Notes: generated by a model not told the origin, from the sequence alone. A stretch of 64,000 nt of DNA from Pedomonas mirosovicensis (GCF_022569295.1 NZ_JAKFIA010000002.1:62001-126000), one strand, 5' to 3'; counted from the stretch's first letter, positions 30,113 to 43,142 are shown. Translations and numbers: made by a program.

Positions 30113-31071
30113 TGCTCCTCAGCAAAGGCCGCGGCCGCGCCGAACAGGCCGGGGTGCGGATGGGTAATCAGCTTGACCGGAAGCCGGGCCATCATCGATT
30201 CAAACCGGCCTTTGGCGGTGAACCGCTGGGCGAAGCCTGAGTTCGGCAGAATTTCCGCGAGCCGCTGGCCGACGCCGCCCGCGATGACGACGCCGCAGGC
30301 GCCGTGCGCCAGCGCCAGATCGCCCGCCACGCTGCCGAGGCTCATGCAAAACCGCTCCAGCGCAGCGCTGGCAAGGCTGTCGCGCCCTTCCAGGGCCGCC
30401 GTCCACAGTGCCACGTCGTCGCCTGCCTGGATACATTGGCCCTCGAGGGCGCCCAGCGCCTCGTATATGTTCCGCAGGCCCGGCCCGGAGACGATGCGCT
30501 CGATGGAGACGCGGCGGTAGCGCTCGCGCAGGCGCGTGAGGATGGCGTCCTCCACGCTGTCGAGCGGTGCGAAATCGATATGCCCGCCTTCGCACTCGAT
30601 AACATGATAGCGGCCCCGGCGGCGCAGCACGTGGGTAACGCCGAGCCCGGTGCCCGGCCCCAGCACGGTGATGACACCATCCTCTGGCAGCGGCGCGTCC
30701 GGCCCGCACAGGTGCTGGAGGTCTTCGGGCGCGGCTTGCGCCACCGCATGGCCGATCGCGCCGAAGTCGTTCACCAGCGTGAAGCTCTCCAGCCCTAGCC
30801 GGTCGTGAAACTGGCCGGGCTTGATAACCCACGGATTGTTGGTGAGCTTCAGCGTCTCGCCGATGATGGGGCAGGCAACCGCAATCCCGGCGCGCGGCGG
30901 CAGCGGGCGGCCCGCTTCACGCGCGAAGGCCTCCCACGCCATTTGCAGGCTGGCGTGCTCCGCCGTTTTCATCTTCACCGGCGCGTGGAGGGCCGTCATC
31001 CGCCCGTCCTCCACCTCGGCGATGGCAAAGCGGGCGTGGGTGCCGCCAATATCAACCGCAACAACATCCAT
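30103..31071 (-). CDS. glk: Glucokinase
   Basis: 322 residues of the bacterial Glk family (not ROK). The phosphate-binding motif [14 protein letters not shown] is at the N-terminus. It is followed by [33 protein letters not shown] with the catalytic Asp, [14 protein letters not shown], and [13 protein letters not shown] with the sugar-contacting Glu and His. It phosphorylates glucose to glucose-6-phosphate, the substrate of Zwf encoded three genes upstream. It lies 3 bp after edd and overlaps eda by 10 bp. The order zwf-pgl-edd-glk is a common arrangement in sphingomonads and Caulobacter. Confidence 0.95.
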   Translation of the reverse strand: MDVVAVDIGGTHARFAIAEVEDGRMTALHAPVKMKTAEHASLQMAWEAFAREAGRPLPPRAGIAVACPIIGETLKLTNNPWVIKPGQFHDRLGLESFTLVNDFGAIGHAVAQAAPEDLQHLCGPDAPLPEDGVITVLGPGTGLGVTHVLRRRGRYHVIECEGGHIDFAPLDSVEDAILTRLRERYRRVSIERIVSGPGLRNIYEALGALEGQCIQAGDDVALWTAALEGRDSLASAALERFCMSLGSVAGDLALAHGACGVVIAGGVGQRLAEILPNSGFAQRFTAKGRFESMMARLPVKLITHPHPGLFGAAAAFAEEHCL

Positions 31072-31074
31072 GGC

Positions 31075-32891
<1,817 letters not shown>

Positions 32892-32895
<4 letters not shown>

Positions 32896-33513
32896 GATGC
32901 GCTCCAGAACAGATCGACCGGGCAGCGCGCCGCGCGCAGCAGCCGGGCTATGGGCAGGCTGGACCTGCCCGCGATGGCCGCCTCCAGCACCGCGCGCTTC
33001 TCCGCCCCGCGCACCACCAGCATGATCTGGCGGGTTGCGGTGAGCGCGGCCAGCGTCAGGGTGAGGCGCTCGAACGGGGCCTCGGGCGGCAGCGGGTCGG
33101 GCCGGGCGCGCACGACGCTCGGCGGCAGATCGTCGGCGGGCTCGCAGCCGGGGAAGATGGAGGCGATGTGGCCGTCCGCCCCCATGCCGAGCCAGACCAA
33201 GTCGAACGGCTCCACCGCCGCGCCCTCGACGAGGGGCGAGAGCTGCGCGCCGGTTGCGCCCAGCGTTTCGGTGAGCAGGCGGAAATTGTTGGCCGGGTGG
33301 TCGGCGGGGACCAGCCGGTCGTCGGTCAGCGTGATGCTGAGCTGGTCCCATGCCAGCGGATGGCGGGCCAGTTCGGCAAAGATCGGCCCCGGCGTGCGCC
33401 CGCCCGGCACGGCGATGGACTTCGGCCCGCCGCCTTCCAGCACGGAGGCGAGGTAGGCGGCAACGGCGGCGTCATCGGCCCGATCTGCCCAGCGTATCCC
33501 GGTTTGGCGAAGA

Positions 33514-33521
<8 letters not shown>
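32892..33521 (-). CDS. pgl: 6-Phosphogluconolactonase
   Basis: 209 residues, rather short but within the range of proteobacterial Pgl (NagB/Pgl fold). Hydrolyses 6-phosphogluconolactone to 6-phosphogluconate, between Zwf and Edd. Visible motifs are [15 protein letters not shown] near the N-terminus, the substrate loop [17 protein letters not shown], and [15 protein letters not shown] with the conserved Gly-Asp-Gly-His that includes the catalytic His. It overlaps the zwf stop by 8 bp and the edd start by 4 bp, which points to tight co-translation. Confidence 0.94.
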
Positions 33522-34989
<1,468 letters not shown>

Positions 34990-35114
34990 ATCCCCTTTGT
35001 TGGTCAGGCGTCACTCCGTTGCGGATGAACGCCCCGGTATCCGGTCAGATTCGGCTGAAACAGGCGCGAACCGGGCGGCGGCGCACAGCACCCCCAACCC
35101 CCTTATCGCCTCCC

Positions 35115-35912
35115 TTATACAGCCGCCGCCAGCAAAATGACAGCGTTGTCTTTCTTTTCAAGAGCAGCGTTTGCCGGAACGTAGAGGCACTCGCCGGGAC
35201 CGGCGGTGTGCTCGCCGCACTGGGCCTCGCCGGAAAGCGGCATCACCCAGCGCTGCTTGCCCGACAGATGCGCGGGCACCGCCGCCAGGTCTTCCACGTG
35301 GAAGACTGAAAAGTAGTCACCATCCACCAGCAGGAGATTGCCGCTGTTGGCCTCGCGCGTCGCCAGCGATTCGGGATAGGGCCCGGCTTTGGAGACGGCG
35401 ACGCCGTCGTCCAGATGCAGCTCGCGCGGGCGGCCGTAATCATAGAGGCGGTAGGTCACGTCCACGTTCTGCTGCACTTCAAGAAGCGAAATCCCGGCGC
35501 CGATGGCGTGCACGGTGCCTGCGGGCACGTAGAAGAAGTCCCCGGCCTTGACCGGCTTCCAGTCCATCAGCTCCTCGATCGACCCGTCGAGCGCCGCCGC
35601 CCGCAATTCCTCGGGCGACAGCAGTTTTGTAAGGCCGAGGCCAAGGGTCGCGCCGGGTTCTGCGTCCAGAATGTACCAGCATTCGGTCTTGCCCGCAGGC
35701 AGGCCGCGCTCCTGCGCTTCCGCATCATTCGGGTGCACCTGAATGGACAGGCGCTCGCTGGTGAAGATGTATTTGACGAGAATCGGCAGGTGCTGTTCCG
35801 CGCTCGCTGCGAACCAGACCTCGCCGATGCGCCGCCCGTCCGTGCCCGTAAACAACGACGGCAGTTCCGTGCGGCCCCAGGGCTTCTCCACATAGTTGGG
35901 CGAAAGCTTCAT
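35115..35912 (-). CDS. manA: Class I mannose-6-phosphate isomerase (short form)
   Basis: 265 residues, the short cupin form of type I phosphomannose isomerase. Zinc-site and fold motifs are PNYVEKPWGRTELP, IGEVWFAAS, YIFTSERLSIQVHPND with the Gln-x-His pair, GKTECWYILDAEPGA with the zinc Glu, and DFFYVPAGTVHAIGAGISLLEVQQ with the second His. It converts mannose-6-phosphate to fructose-6-phosphate, which Pgi then takes to glucose-6-phosphate. It lies 12 bp after the SGNH esterase and ends the GH2-carboxylesterase-esterase-manA unit, 125 bp before zwf on the same strand. Its place in this unit is the best clue that the unit handles mannose-containing glycans. Confidence 0.9.
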   Translation of the reverse strand: MKLSPNYVEKPWGRTELPSLFTGTDGRRIGEVWFAASAEQHLPILVKYIFTSERLSIQVHPNDAEAQERGLPAGKTECWYILDAEPGATLGLGLTKLLSPEELRAAALDGSIEELMDWKPVKAGDFFYVPAGTVHAIGAGISLLEVQQNVDVTYRLYDYGRPRELHLDDGVAVSKAGPYPESLATREANSGNLLLVDGDYFSVFHVEDLAAVPAHLSGKQRWVMPLSGEAQCGEHTAGPGECLYVPANAALEKKDNAVILLAAAV

Positions 35913-35924
35913 GGCTGTTCTTTC

Positions 35925-36653
35925 CTAAACGTTCAGCTGCGACAGGACCGGCGCGAGCGCCGCCCCCATCGCGTCATAGCCTGCCTCGGTCGGGTGCACA
36001 CCATCGTAGGCAAGGCCGGGGCGCATGCCGCCCTGCCCGTCGCTGAGCACCGGATGATAGTCGAGCCAGAGGGAGCCGCTCTCTTCTGCAAACGCCTTGA
36101 TCCAGCGATTGAGCGCGCGGATGGGCGCGACCGTCTCCAGCCCCGGCCGCCATGGAAAGCTGGCGGCGGGCGGAATGGAGGCGAGGATTACCCGGATGCC
36201 GTGTTGCTTCGCGACGGCGGTCATGGCGCGGATGTTGTTGCGCGTCATCTCCTCCGTCATCGGCCCGGTGTTGCCCGCGATGTCGTTGGTGCCCGCCATG
36301 ATGTGAACGGCGCGGGGCTTCAGGGCCACCACGTCCGGCATCATGCGGACCAGCATCTGCGGCGTCGTCTGCCCGCCGATGCCCCGCCCCACCCGGCCCG
36401 GCGTGAAGAAACCGGGGCGCTTGTCCCGCCAGCCTTCGGTGATGGAATCGCCCATGAAGACGATGCTGACCGGCTTGCCTTCCGCGATCAGGCGCGCATT
36501 GTCTTCGGCGTAGCGGCCGAGATACGCCCAGTCCTCATGCAGACGGCGCTCCGCCGCGCTCTCGTGCGTTTCCGCCCGGGCGCGCAAGGAACCCACCAGC
36601 GCCGGGGCCGCCATCGCCCCGGCAAGGATGACGCGACGGGAGACTTCAGCCAT
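35925..36653 (-). CDS. Exported SGNH/GDSL esterase (acetylxylan or acetylmannan esterase-like)
   Basis: 242 residues from the ATG at 36653, which shares one base with the stop of the preceding carboxylesterase. The leader is Tat-like (EVSRRVILAGAMAAPALVG). SGNH blocks are VFMGDSITEGW with the nucleophile Ser, VGRGIGGQTTPQML with Gly, HIMAGTNDIAGNTG with Asn and YDGVHPTEAGYDAM with Asp and His. Proteins with this pattern remove acetyl groups from xylan, glucomannan or other polysaccharides, or act as lysophospholipases. Beside a GH2 enzyme, a carboxylesterase and mannose-6-phosphate isomerase, deacetylation of a hemicellulose is the likely role; the substrate is inferred only from the neighbours. 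Confidence 0.85.
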   Translation of the reverse strand: MAEVSRRVILAGAMAAPALVGSLRARAETHESAAERRLHEDWAYLGRYAEDNARLIAEGKPVSIVFMGDSITEGWRDKRPGFFTPGRVGRGIGGQTTPQMLVRMMPDVVALKPRAVHIMAGTNDIAGNTGPMTEEMTRNNIRAMTAVAKQHGIRVILASIPPAASFPWRPGLETVAPIRALNRWIKAFAEESGSLWLDYHPVLSDGQGGMRPGLAYDGVHPTEAGYDAMGAALAPVLSQLNV

Positions 36654-38152
36654 CACAACCTCTCCATCAGGGAACAGGGCTGCGGTCGCAGCGCCCCCAG
36701 GGGCGTGACGCCCGCGCCGTCGAATGCCACATGGGCGGGCTTCTCCGGCCTGTAGGCAGGCCACGCGGGAAGCCCCGGCCCGTTCGGATCGCCGGTGCGG
36801 GCAAATTGCACCCAATAGGCTTGCAGCGACAAGCCGGAAGCGAAGGTTTGCTCACTGAATACGTATGAAACGTCCAGCGCGTGGCGGGTCATGCCACCAT
36901 CCGGCGCGAGATCGAACTCATATTGCCAGACGGGCGCACCCTTGCGGGCGAGGATCTGCGCCATCCGGTTGGCCGGGCAGCGGAAGGTGACGTCGGTTGC
37001 GATCTGCTGGTCACGCGTGCCGAGCCGGGGATGGGGCGCGGGATCGGGCGCGTCCAGCCGGTAGAAGGCCCGCGCCTCGGCTTCGTTTGCCCCGAACGCC
37101 TTGGCGACGAAGGCGTCGCGGTGCGGGCGGCCGCCGGGCAGGTCCAGCTCGAACCGGTTGCTGCCGACGATGACCGGGCGGGGCGGCGCTTCGGCCAGCA
37201 GATCGTGCGGAGACTTCGGCAGCACCGCGCCATCGATGGTGGTGCGTAGCCACATGTAGTCGTCGCTCTCCAGCGCGTCGTCGTGCAGCTTGAGGTCCGC
37301 CGCCAGCAGGGCGGGAACGGAGGCGGCGCGCAGCTTCCCGATGTCGCCGCCGGTCTCCAGCAGCGCGTCCGCCTGATCGCCGATGCGCTCGGCCTCCGCA
37401 AGCGGACGGAACGGCAGGCCGAAGCCCGGCGTGCCGCTTTGCAGGATCGCCTTGGCGAACAGGCCGCCCGCCTGCGGCGTTGCCAGCATCAGGCTCACAT
37501 CCTGCGAACCGGCGCTCTCGCCGACGATGGTGACGTTGGACGGATCGCCGCCGAAGCGGGCGATGTTGCGCTTGACCCATTCCAGCGCGGCCACCTGATC
37601 CATGAGGCCATAGTTGCCGGACGCCCCCTTCCCTTCCGCCGTCAGGCCGCGGTGGGAGAGGAACCCGAAGATGCCGAGCCGGTAGCGGATGCCGACCAGC
37701 ACCACATTATGGCGCGTGATGGTGGAGGTGACGATATCGTTGGGCGAGCCGGCGCGGTTGCTGCCGCCGTGAATCCACACGATCACCGGCCGCTTGCCCG
37801 AAAGCCCCGGCGTGCGGATATCCAGCGTCAGGCAGTCTTCCTGCGCGAAGCGGAAATCCGCCCGGTTCCAGCCGTAGTCATTCTGAAGGCAGGCAGGTGC
37901 GGGGGTCGTGGCATCCTTGACGCCGGACCATGGGACGACCGGCGCGGGCGGCGTCCACCGCCGCTCGCCCAACGGCGGGGCGGCAAAGGGAATACCCCGG
38001 AACACGAGGGCCTGGCCTTCATCAGCCACAGCCCCACGGACCGCGCCGCCTTCGGTTTTCACCACCGGCGGCTGGGTCGCGCCCATCAATGCGACGGCCG
38101 CGAGCCCGAGCGCCAGCGGGCGCAGAGCCTTGCCGATCGTGCGCTCAGTCAC
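36653..38152 (-). CDS. Exported type-B carboxylesterase
   Basis: 499 residues from the GTG at 38152, which overlaps the GH2 stop by 8 bp. A hydrophobic leader (LGLAAVALMGATQ) indicates export. The alpha/beta-hydrolase signatures of carboxylesterase type B are all present: GGAVRGAVADEGQALVFRGI, EDCLTLDIRTPG, VIVWIHGGSN (oxyanion hole), VTIVGESAGSQDVSLML with the nucleophile Ser, GSNRFELDLPGG with the acid Glu, and TRHALDVSYVF with the catalytic His. In polysaccharide loci these enzymes remove acetyl or feruloyl esters from side chains. It sits between the GH2 enzyme and the SGNH esterase, so two different esterases act in this unit. Confidence 0.88.
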   Translation of the reverse strand: MTERTIGKALRPLALGLAAVALMGATQPPVVKTEGGAVRGAVADEGQALVFRGIPFAAPPLGERRWTPPAPVVPWSGVKDATTPAPACLQNDYGWNRADFRFAQEDCLTLDIRTPGLSGKRPVIVWIHGGSNRAGSPNDIVTSTITRHNVVLVGIRYRLGIFGFLSHRGLTAEGKGASGNYGLMDQVAALEWVKRNIARFGGDPSNVTIVGESAGSQDVSLMLATPQAGGLFAKAILQSGTPGFGLPFRPLAEAERIGDQADALLETGGDIGKLRAASVPALLAADLKLHDDALESDDYMWLRTTIDGAVLPKSPHDLLAEAPPRPVIVGSNRFELDLPGGRPHRDAFVAKAFGANEAEARAFYRLDAPDPAPHPRLGTRDQQIATDVTFRCPANRMAQILARKGAPVWQYEFDLAPDGGMTRHALDVSYVFSEQTFASGLSLQAYWVQFARTGDPNGPGLPAWPAYRPEKPAHVAFDGAGVTPLGALRPQPCSLMERL

Positions 38153-41100
38153 GGGCTGCGACCTCCTGCGCCGGGACGTTCCAGCCGCGCAGGGTGAGAT
38201 GCGGCTGAGCCTTGATGGTGGCCGGGTAGCGGATCGTGATGGTCCGACTCTCGCCCGGCAGCAGGGCGACGTAGTTGTCGCTGTAGAAGGCGGGCAGGAT
38301 GCGCTCGCCCTTCTCATTCACCAGCGTCAGCTTGGCGTTGAGCGCCGCCACGGCGCCGCCGTTGGTGAGCGTCGCGGTGATGACATTGTCCGCACCATCG
38401 ACGACCGGGGCCGTCGCCGCCACCTGAACCGGGGCCTGCGGCAGGTCATTCAGCGCCCGGTAGGCCGCCGTATCCTTGCCGCGCCAGTAGAAATTCTCCG
38501 CGACCGGCCTGCCTGAGGCGTCGGTGAGCTTCAGGGACACCAGCGCCATGCCGTGCCGGGCGAGAATGCCGTCCAGCGGCACCACCGGCAGGTCGGTCGC
38601 GCGGTTGGCGGCCGCATCCACCTTGTCCGTGCGGCGGAACAGCTCCCGGTTGTCGAGGCCGAGAACGCGGGTCTCGACGGTAAGGCCGGGCGCATCCTTC
38701 AGCGTGGTGTTGAGCACCACAAGCTTGTTGTCCGGCAGGTTGAGCTGCACGTGCAGCGGCTCGTTGGCCTTTTTCGCGCCGTAGTAGGCGGCGTGGGTGT
38801 CGTAGTCCCAGCTGTAGATCTGCCACGCGTTGGACGGCCAGGCCGGATGGGTCATCCACAACAGGCGGCCGCTGTTCTTGGTCCACAGGTGGCCGAGGAA
38901 GCCCTCGAACATCGCCTTGTGGGTCTCAAGGTTCATCATCTGCGCCTTGCGCTCGAAATCCTCGAGACTGGTGGGCGCGCCGAACATGGTGTTCAGCGTT
39001 TTCATGAACGTCTTCGTGTCGCCGTTTCCGGCGAAATGCCAGTCGTGATAGGCGAGCGTGTCGGAAATCGGCCAGCGGTCCGCATCCGGCACGTAAGCCT
39101 TGATGGACTCCAGCGTCGAGAGCGACGGCGTGCCGGTTTCAACCGAAAAGCCGGTGGCGAGATCGGTGAAGTAGCCGACGGGCGGGCGGTAGTTGTAGGG
39201 GCCGGAGCCTTGCAGGTTGACGACGTTGGACGAACCCGTGAACCAGCGGGTGCCGTCCAGCTCGGCGACCACGTCGTCCAGCCCCTCGTTCAGCAGCGGG
39301 TAGGGCACGCCCTCGTTGCGGCCGAACCACAGGATGATCGAGGGGTGGTTCTGGTAGCGGCGCACCGTATCGCGGGCGTTCTCGAGGAACAGCTGCGGGT
39401 CCTGCGGCTCCACCTGGAAATTCTGGGTGGACTGCCAGAAATCGTTCAGCACCATCATGCCGTATTCGTCGGCAAGGTCGTAGAACTGCGGCTCGGTGTT
39501 GGTGCCCATCCAGTTGCGGATGATGTTGAGGTTGGCCTCTTTTTGCAGGCGGAAATAGGGCTCCAGCCGCGCGCGGTCGACGCGCTTCATGGCATCGTCC
39601 ATGCCCCAGTTGCCGCCACGCGCCGCGATCTTGACGCCATTGACGCGAATGGTGAGATGCGGCTCGGGAATGTCGGCCGGAATGTCTGTGACCGCAGGCG
39701 ATTTTTCGCCCGCGGGCGTCAGGGACTCCGCCCAGCCTTTGGGGCTCTGCTTGATCCCCTCGTGGCTTACGTCGATGAGCTTTTCGCCCTTCAGCTTGCC
39801 GTCGGTCGTCTGCACGTTGACGCGGCGCAGCTTGCCCTTGCTGTCGAACAGCGAGAGATCATAGCTCACCTCGCGGATGCCGAAGCGCTCGCGTGCCGTG
39901 TCGGAGACGCTGCCGCCCTCGCTCGCCGTGATGGTGAGCGTGTGCAGCGCGGGCTCGCCGTAGCCGTTCGGCCACCACAGCCTGGGGTTCTTCACCCGCA
40001 GCTGCGGGAATTCGCCCGGCGCGAAACGCACGGCGGTCTCGCCCGGCACGGCGGTGATGGTCTTCTCCACCGTCACGTCGTCGAACGCGGCACGCACCGT
40101 CACCTGACGCGGCGCATCGGTCACGTTCCGCACCGGAACGGTGAAGTAGATATCCGCCGTATCCGTGCGGGGCAGCGGCAGGTCGGTGATGATCTGCGCG
40201 TCGCCGATCCGCACCGGGCCATGGGCCTCCAGCTCCACCGGCAACCAGATGCCGGTGTTGCGATCGCGAATACCGGGAATCCAGTCCCAGCCTTCGGTGG
40301 CCACGAACGTCGGGCCGTCGATGGCCAGCTGGCCGCCGTTCTCGCCGACGCCCGCCGTGATGGACTGCTCGTGCGGAATACCGGGGTGCGGCGGCGGGGA
40401 GACCTTCACCGCCACCACGTTTTCGCCCGCCACCGGCTCAATCTCGAACTGGCCGCGAATGAATGCGCCCTTCGTCCCGCCGAGCTTTCTGCCGTTCACC
40501 CACACTTCGGAGGCGTAGTTGATACCATTGAACGTGAGCGTCAGCGCCTTGCCCGCTGCCTCGGCGGGGAGGGTGAAGCTGGTGCGATACCAGTAATCCT
40601 GCCGGGCGAGGCTTTCCGGAATGGCCATGTTGTTGAGGCCGTAATAGGGGTCCGGGTAGACGCCGCGATCAACCAGCGTCGTCAGCACCGTGCCGGGCAC
40701 CGTCGCCGCATACCACGCCCTGGCGTCGAAGCCGGGGCGCGAGAGGGCGGCGCCGTCCGCCTTCACCTCGGGCGCGGCGGCAAGACGCCAGCCGTTCAGC
40801 TGCCACTTGTTGGCCTCAACCGCCTGCAGGACCGGCTTCTGCTCCATGGGCTTGGCGACGGGCTGGGTAAACCCGCCCTTGCCCTTGGGCAGGGTCCAGG
40901 GGTCCTGCTGCCGCCACAGGCCGGTATTGGCCTGCTTCTGCCATTCCCAGCCGACGCCCACGTGCCAGATCTGCACCAGATCGAAATTCGGGCGGGCCTT
41001 GATGGCCGCGGCAATCTCGTCGCGGCTGAGGGCGTGGTCATGGACGGTGGCTTCGACCATCGTGCCGCCGAAGTGGGCATAGCCGTCCACCGCCGGGGCG

Positions 41101-41561
41101 ATGGAGATGCGCGGCGCAACCGCAACCGATGGCGCAGCGCCCGTACCGACGGCGCGGCCATCCACGTAAAGGCTTGCCTGCCGCCCGTCGGAGACGGCCG
41201 CCACATAGACCCAGCGGCCCATCTCAAGGGCGGCGGAGGAGGCGACCACCCGGTTGCCGTCGCGCAGCACCAGCTTGCCCCCTTCCAGCATCAGGCGGCG
41301 GCTGGCCTCGCCCGCCGGATCGCCGATGGACATGAGGATCACCCGGCCGTCCTGCCTGGCATCCGGGCGCACCCAGGCAGAGAGGCTGAACGGAGATCCG
41401 GCGCGGGCCAGCGTCTCGGCCTTTTCAAGATTGCGCTCGATGCCGATACCGCCTTCCAGAAAAGCCGCGTTGTACGGGCCGCCGTTCGTCGGCACGGCCG
41501 ATGCGGCCGGCATGGACAGAACGCTGGCAAGCAGAAGCGTGACGGTGCGAATGCCGTTCAT
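38145..41561 (-). CDS. LamG-domain GH2 hydrolase (exo-beta-mannosidase / glucosaminidase-like)
   Basis: 1,138 residues. A signal peptide (VTLLLASVLSMPAASA) is followed by a LamG/concanavalin-like domain (about 45-205; SPFSLSAWVRPDARQDGRV, YVAAVSDGRQASLYVDGRA). Next come the GH2 sugar-binding domain (about 260-430; YWYRTSFTLP, INYASEVWVNGRKLGG), Ig-like domain and TIM barrel. IILWFGRNEG near 747 should hold the acid/base Glu and FSVETGTPS near 807 the nucleophile. The barrel resembles exo-beta-glucosaminidases and beta-mannosidases more than LacZ. The ATG at 41561 follows GGGGGGATT. It heads a unit with two esterases and mannose-6-phosphate isomerase, so I favour activity on mannosides. The N-terminal LamG domain may bind substrate. 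Confidence 0.87.
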   Translation of the reverse strand: MNGIRTVTLLLASVLSMPAASAVPTNGGPYNAAFLEGGIGIERNLEKAETLARAGSPFSLSAWVRPDARQDGRVILMSIGDPAGEASRRLMLEGGKLVLRDGNRVVASSAALEMGRWVYVAAVSDGRQASLYVDGRAVGTGAAPSVAVAPRISIAPAVDGYAHFGGTMVEATVHDHALSRDEIAAAIKARPNFDLVQIWHVGVGWEWQKQANTGLWRQQDPWTLPKGKGGFTQPVAKPMEQKPVLQAVEANKWQLNGWRLAAAPEVKADGAALSRPGFDARAWYAATVPGTVLTTLVDRGVYPDPYYGLNNMAIPESLARQDYWYRTSFTLPAEAAGKALTLTFNGINYASEVWVNGRKLGGTKGAFIRGQFEIEPVAGENVVAVKVSPPPHPGIPHEQSITAGVGENGGQLAIDGPTFVATEGWDWIPGIRDRNTGIWLPVELEAHGPVRIGDAQIITDLPLPRTDTADIYFTVPVRNVTDAPRQVTVRAAFDDVTVEKTITAVPGETAVRFAPGEFPQLRVKNPRLWWPNGYGEPALHTLTITASEGGSVSDTARERFGIREVSYDLSLFDSKGKLRRVNVQTTDGKLKGEKLIDVSHEGIKQSPKGWAESLTPAGEKSPAVTDIPADIPEPHLTIRVNGVKIAARGGNWGMDDAMKRVDRARLEPYFRLQKEANLNIIRNWMGTNTEPQFYDLADEYGMMVLNDFWQSTQNFQVEPQDPQLFLENARDTVRRYQNHPSIILWFGRNEGVPYPLLNEGLDDVVAELDGTRWFTGSSNVVNLQGSGPYNYRPPVGYFTDLATGFSVETGTPSLSTLESIKAYVPDADRWPISDTLAYHDWHFAGNGDTKTFMKTLNTMFGAPTSLEDFERKAQMMNLETHKAMFEGFLGHLWTKNSGRLLWMTHPAWPSNAWQIYSWDYDTHAAYYGAKKANEPLHVQLNLPDNKLVVLNTTLKDAPGLTVETRVLGLDNRELFRRTDKVDAAANRATDLPVVPLDGILARHGMALVSLKLTDASGRPVAENFYWRGKDTAAYRALNDLPQAPVQVAATAPVVDGADNVITATLTNGGAVAALNAKLTLVNEKGERILPAFYSDNYVALLPGESRTITIRYPATIKAQPHLTLRGWNVPAQEVAARD

Positions 41562-41638
41562 CAATCCCCCCTGTTTATCCGCAGCCCGGCCGGCTCTTTC
41601 CGCATTCGGGCCATTATTTCAATTCTCTAACGGGCCGC

Positions 41639-41668
41639 TTGTATTTATTACAACAATTTAATTTAATC
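41639..41668 (+). promoter_or_regulatory. Promoter and AT-rich motif CAATTTAATTTAATC before the sugar porter
   Basis: TTGTAT (41639-41644) and TTTAAT (41662-41667), 17 bp apart, make a plausible plus-strand promoter. The 15-mer CAATTTAATTTAATC (41654-41668) recurs with one change before the GH3 gene and with three before the TonB receptor at 54546, always in the same orientation to the gene. It could be a regulator site or a shared -10 region. Confidence 0.45.
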
Positions 41669-41688
41669 AACCAGGGGAGGAACGAACC

Positions 41689-43020
41689 ATGGTTGAAAAA
41701 CCCACTTTCAGCATGACCGCTGTGGTTGCGGCAAGCCTCGGTGGCCTGCTGTTCGGCTTCGATACGGCCGTGATTTCAGGCGTAACCGGCGCGCTGCGCG
41801 ACACCTTCAACCTCAGCGCCATCGGGCTGGGAGCGGCCGTCTCCGCCGCCCTGTGGGGCACGCTTGCAGGCGCGCTCGGCGCGGGCAAGCCGGGGGACGC
41901 CTTCGGCAGCCGCACCGTGCTCCTCTGGGTCGCCGTGCTCTATATTCTCTCGGCCCTCGGGTGCAGCCTCAGCCAGAATCTCGAATCGCTGTTCTTCTTC
42001 CGCTTCATCGGCGGCCTTGCCATCGGCGGCTCGTCGGTGCTTGCGCCGGTTTACATTTCCGAGGTGAGCCCGGCCGAGCGCCGGGGCTTTCTCGTCGGCC
42101 TGTTCCAGTTCAACATCGTGCTCGGCATCCTTGCCGCTTACCTGAGCAATTTTCTGGTGGGGCAGCTGGCGGGAGATGCACTGGCCTGGCGGCTGAAACT
42201 GGCCGTCGCCGCCATCCCGGCCGTCGTCTTCCTCCTCACCCTGCTTCGCATTCCGCACAGCCCCCGCTGGCTGCTGACGCGCGGGCGGCTCGAGGAGGCC
42301 CGCGCTGCCATCGCCCGCCTGCACATGGGCGCGCCCGATGCGGTAATCGCCGAAATCTCGCGCCACGGCAGCCGCTCCGAAGGCGCGGCGCGCTTGTGCT
42401 GGCGGCAGCACCGCAAGCCGATCCTGCTGGCGCTGTTCATCGGCATGTTCAACCAGCTCTCCGGCATCAACGCCATTCTCTATTACCTCAACGACATCTT
42501 CGCGGCGGCGGGCTTCGACAGCCTGTCGGCGGACGTGCAATCGGTGGCGGTGGGCGTCGCCAACCTCCTGGCGACGGCGGCCGCCATGGCCGTCATCGAC
42601 CGGGTGGGCCGCAAGCCGCTGCTGCTCGCCGGGGCGGCGGGCACCTGCGCGGCCCTCGTCTGCGTTGCCGCCATCTACGCAAGCGGCCGGGGCGAGGCGC
42701 TGCTGTTGCCCTGCCTCATCGGGTTCATCATCTTCTTCGCCGTCTCGCAAGGGGCGGTGATCTGGGTCTACCTCTCCGAGATTTTCCCGACCAGCGTTCG
42801 GGCGCGCGGACAGGCGCTCGGCAGCGCCACCCACTGGATCATGAACGCGCTCATCTCGTTTGCCTTCCCGGTGATCGCCGCCCAGACCCTGGCGCTGCCC
42901 TTCTGGTTCTTCGCCGCAGCCATGGCCGCGCAGGTCCTCGTCGTCTGGAAAGTCTTCCCCGAGACGCGGGGCGTGCAGCTGGAGGACATGGAGGCCGCCC
43001 TCACCTCCCGCACGGCGTGA
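41689..43020 (+). CDS. MFS sugar:proton symporter (sugar porter family, XylE/GalP-like)
   Basis: 443 residues with twelve predicted membrane helices in the inner membrane. Sugar-porter signatures are GGLLFGFDTAVISGV in helix 1, RFIGGLAIGGSSVLAPVYIS in helix 4, PHSPRWLLTRGR before the central loop, FNQLSGINAILYYLNDIF in helix 7, VYLSEIFPTSVRARGQALG in helix 10 and PETRGVQLEDME at the C-terminus. The loop 2-3 motif reads GKPGDAFGSRTVLL. Members import hexoses or xylose with protons. It is divergent from the LamG-GH2 gene and faces the GH3 gene, which suggests import of glucose, mannose or a related monosaccharide freed by them. GGGGAGG precedes the ATG. Confidence 0.93.
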   Translation: MVEKPTFSMTAVVAASLGGLLFGFDTAVISGVTGALRDTFNLSAIGLGAAVSAALWGTLAGALGAGKPGDAFGSRTVLLWVAVLYILSALGCSLSQNLESLFFFRFIGGLAIGGSSVLAPVYISEVSPAERRGFLVGLFQFNIVLGILAAYLSNFLVGQLAGDALAWRLKLAVAAIPAVVFLLTLLRIPHSPRWLLTRGRLEEARAAIARLHMGAPDAVIAEISRHGSRSEGAARLCWRQHRKPILLALFIGMFNQLSGINAILYYLNDIFAAAGFDSLSADVQSVAVGVANLLATAAAMAVIDRVGRKPLLLAGAAGTCAALVCVAAIYASGRGEALLLPCLIGFIIFFAVSQGAVIWVYLSEIFPTSVRARGQALGSATHWIMNALISFAFPVIAAQTLALPFWFFAAAMAAQVLVVWKVFPETRGVQLEDMEAALTSRTA

Positions 43021-43022
43021 CC

Positions 43023-43064
43023 AAAAAGAAGGGCATGGCGCGCACCGAAGTGTTTGCCATGCCC
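43023..43064 (-). terminator. Terminator of the GH3 gene (minus strand)
   Basis: On the minus strand GGGCATGG pairs with CCATGCCC across an 18-base loop, and TTCTTTTT follows at 43030-43023. It lies about 80 bp after the GH3 stop and also backs the convergent sugar-porter gene. Confidence 0.6.
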
Positions 43065-43110
43065 CCAGTTCCTTCGAGGGAAAACTTGAGAGAAGGATAA
43101 TCGGAAATTG

Positions 43111-43136
43111 CCGCCGCCCGGCTGACCGGGCGGCGG
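43111..43136. terminator. GC-rich hairpin after the GH3 gene
   Basis: CCGCCGCCCGG pairs perfectly with CCGGGCGGCGG around CTGA, 7 bp after the GH3 stop. It lacks a T tract, so it may stabilise the 3' end or assist the T-rich hairpin at 43023-43064. Confidence 0.55.
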
Positions 43137-43142
43137 TGAGAG

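Noticed and set aside
35029-35042. Half-site resembling the pectin operator upstream of zwf (GGATACCGGGGCGT on the minus strand)
   Set aside because: Only the GATACCGG half matches and symmetry is poor; not enough to extend the pectin regulon to the Entner-Doudoroff operon.
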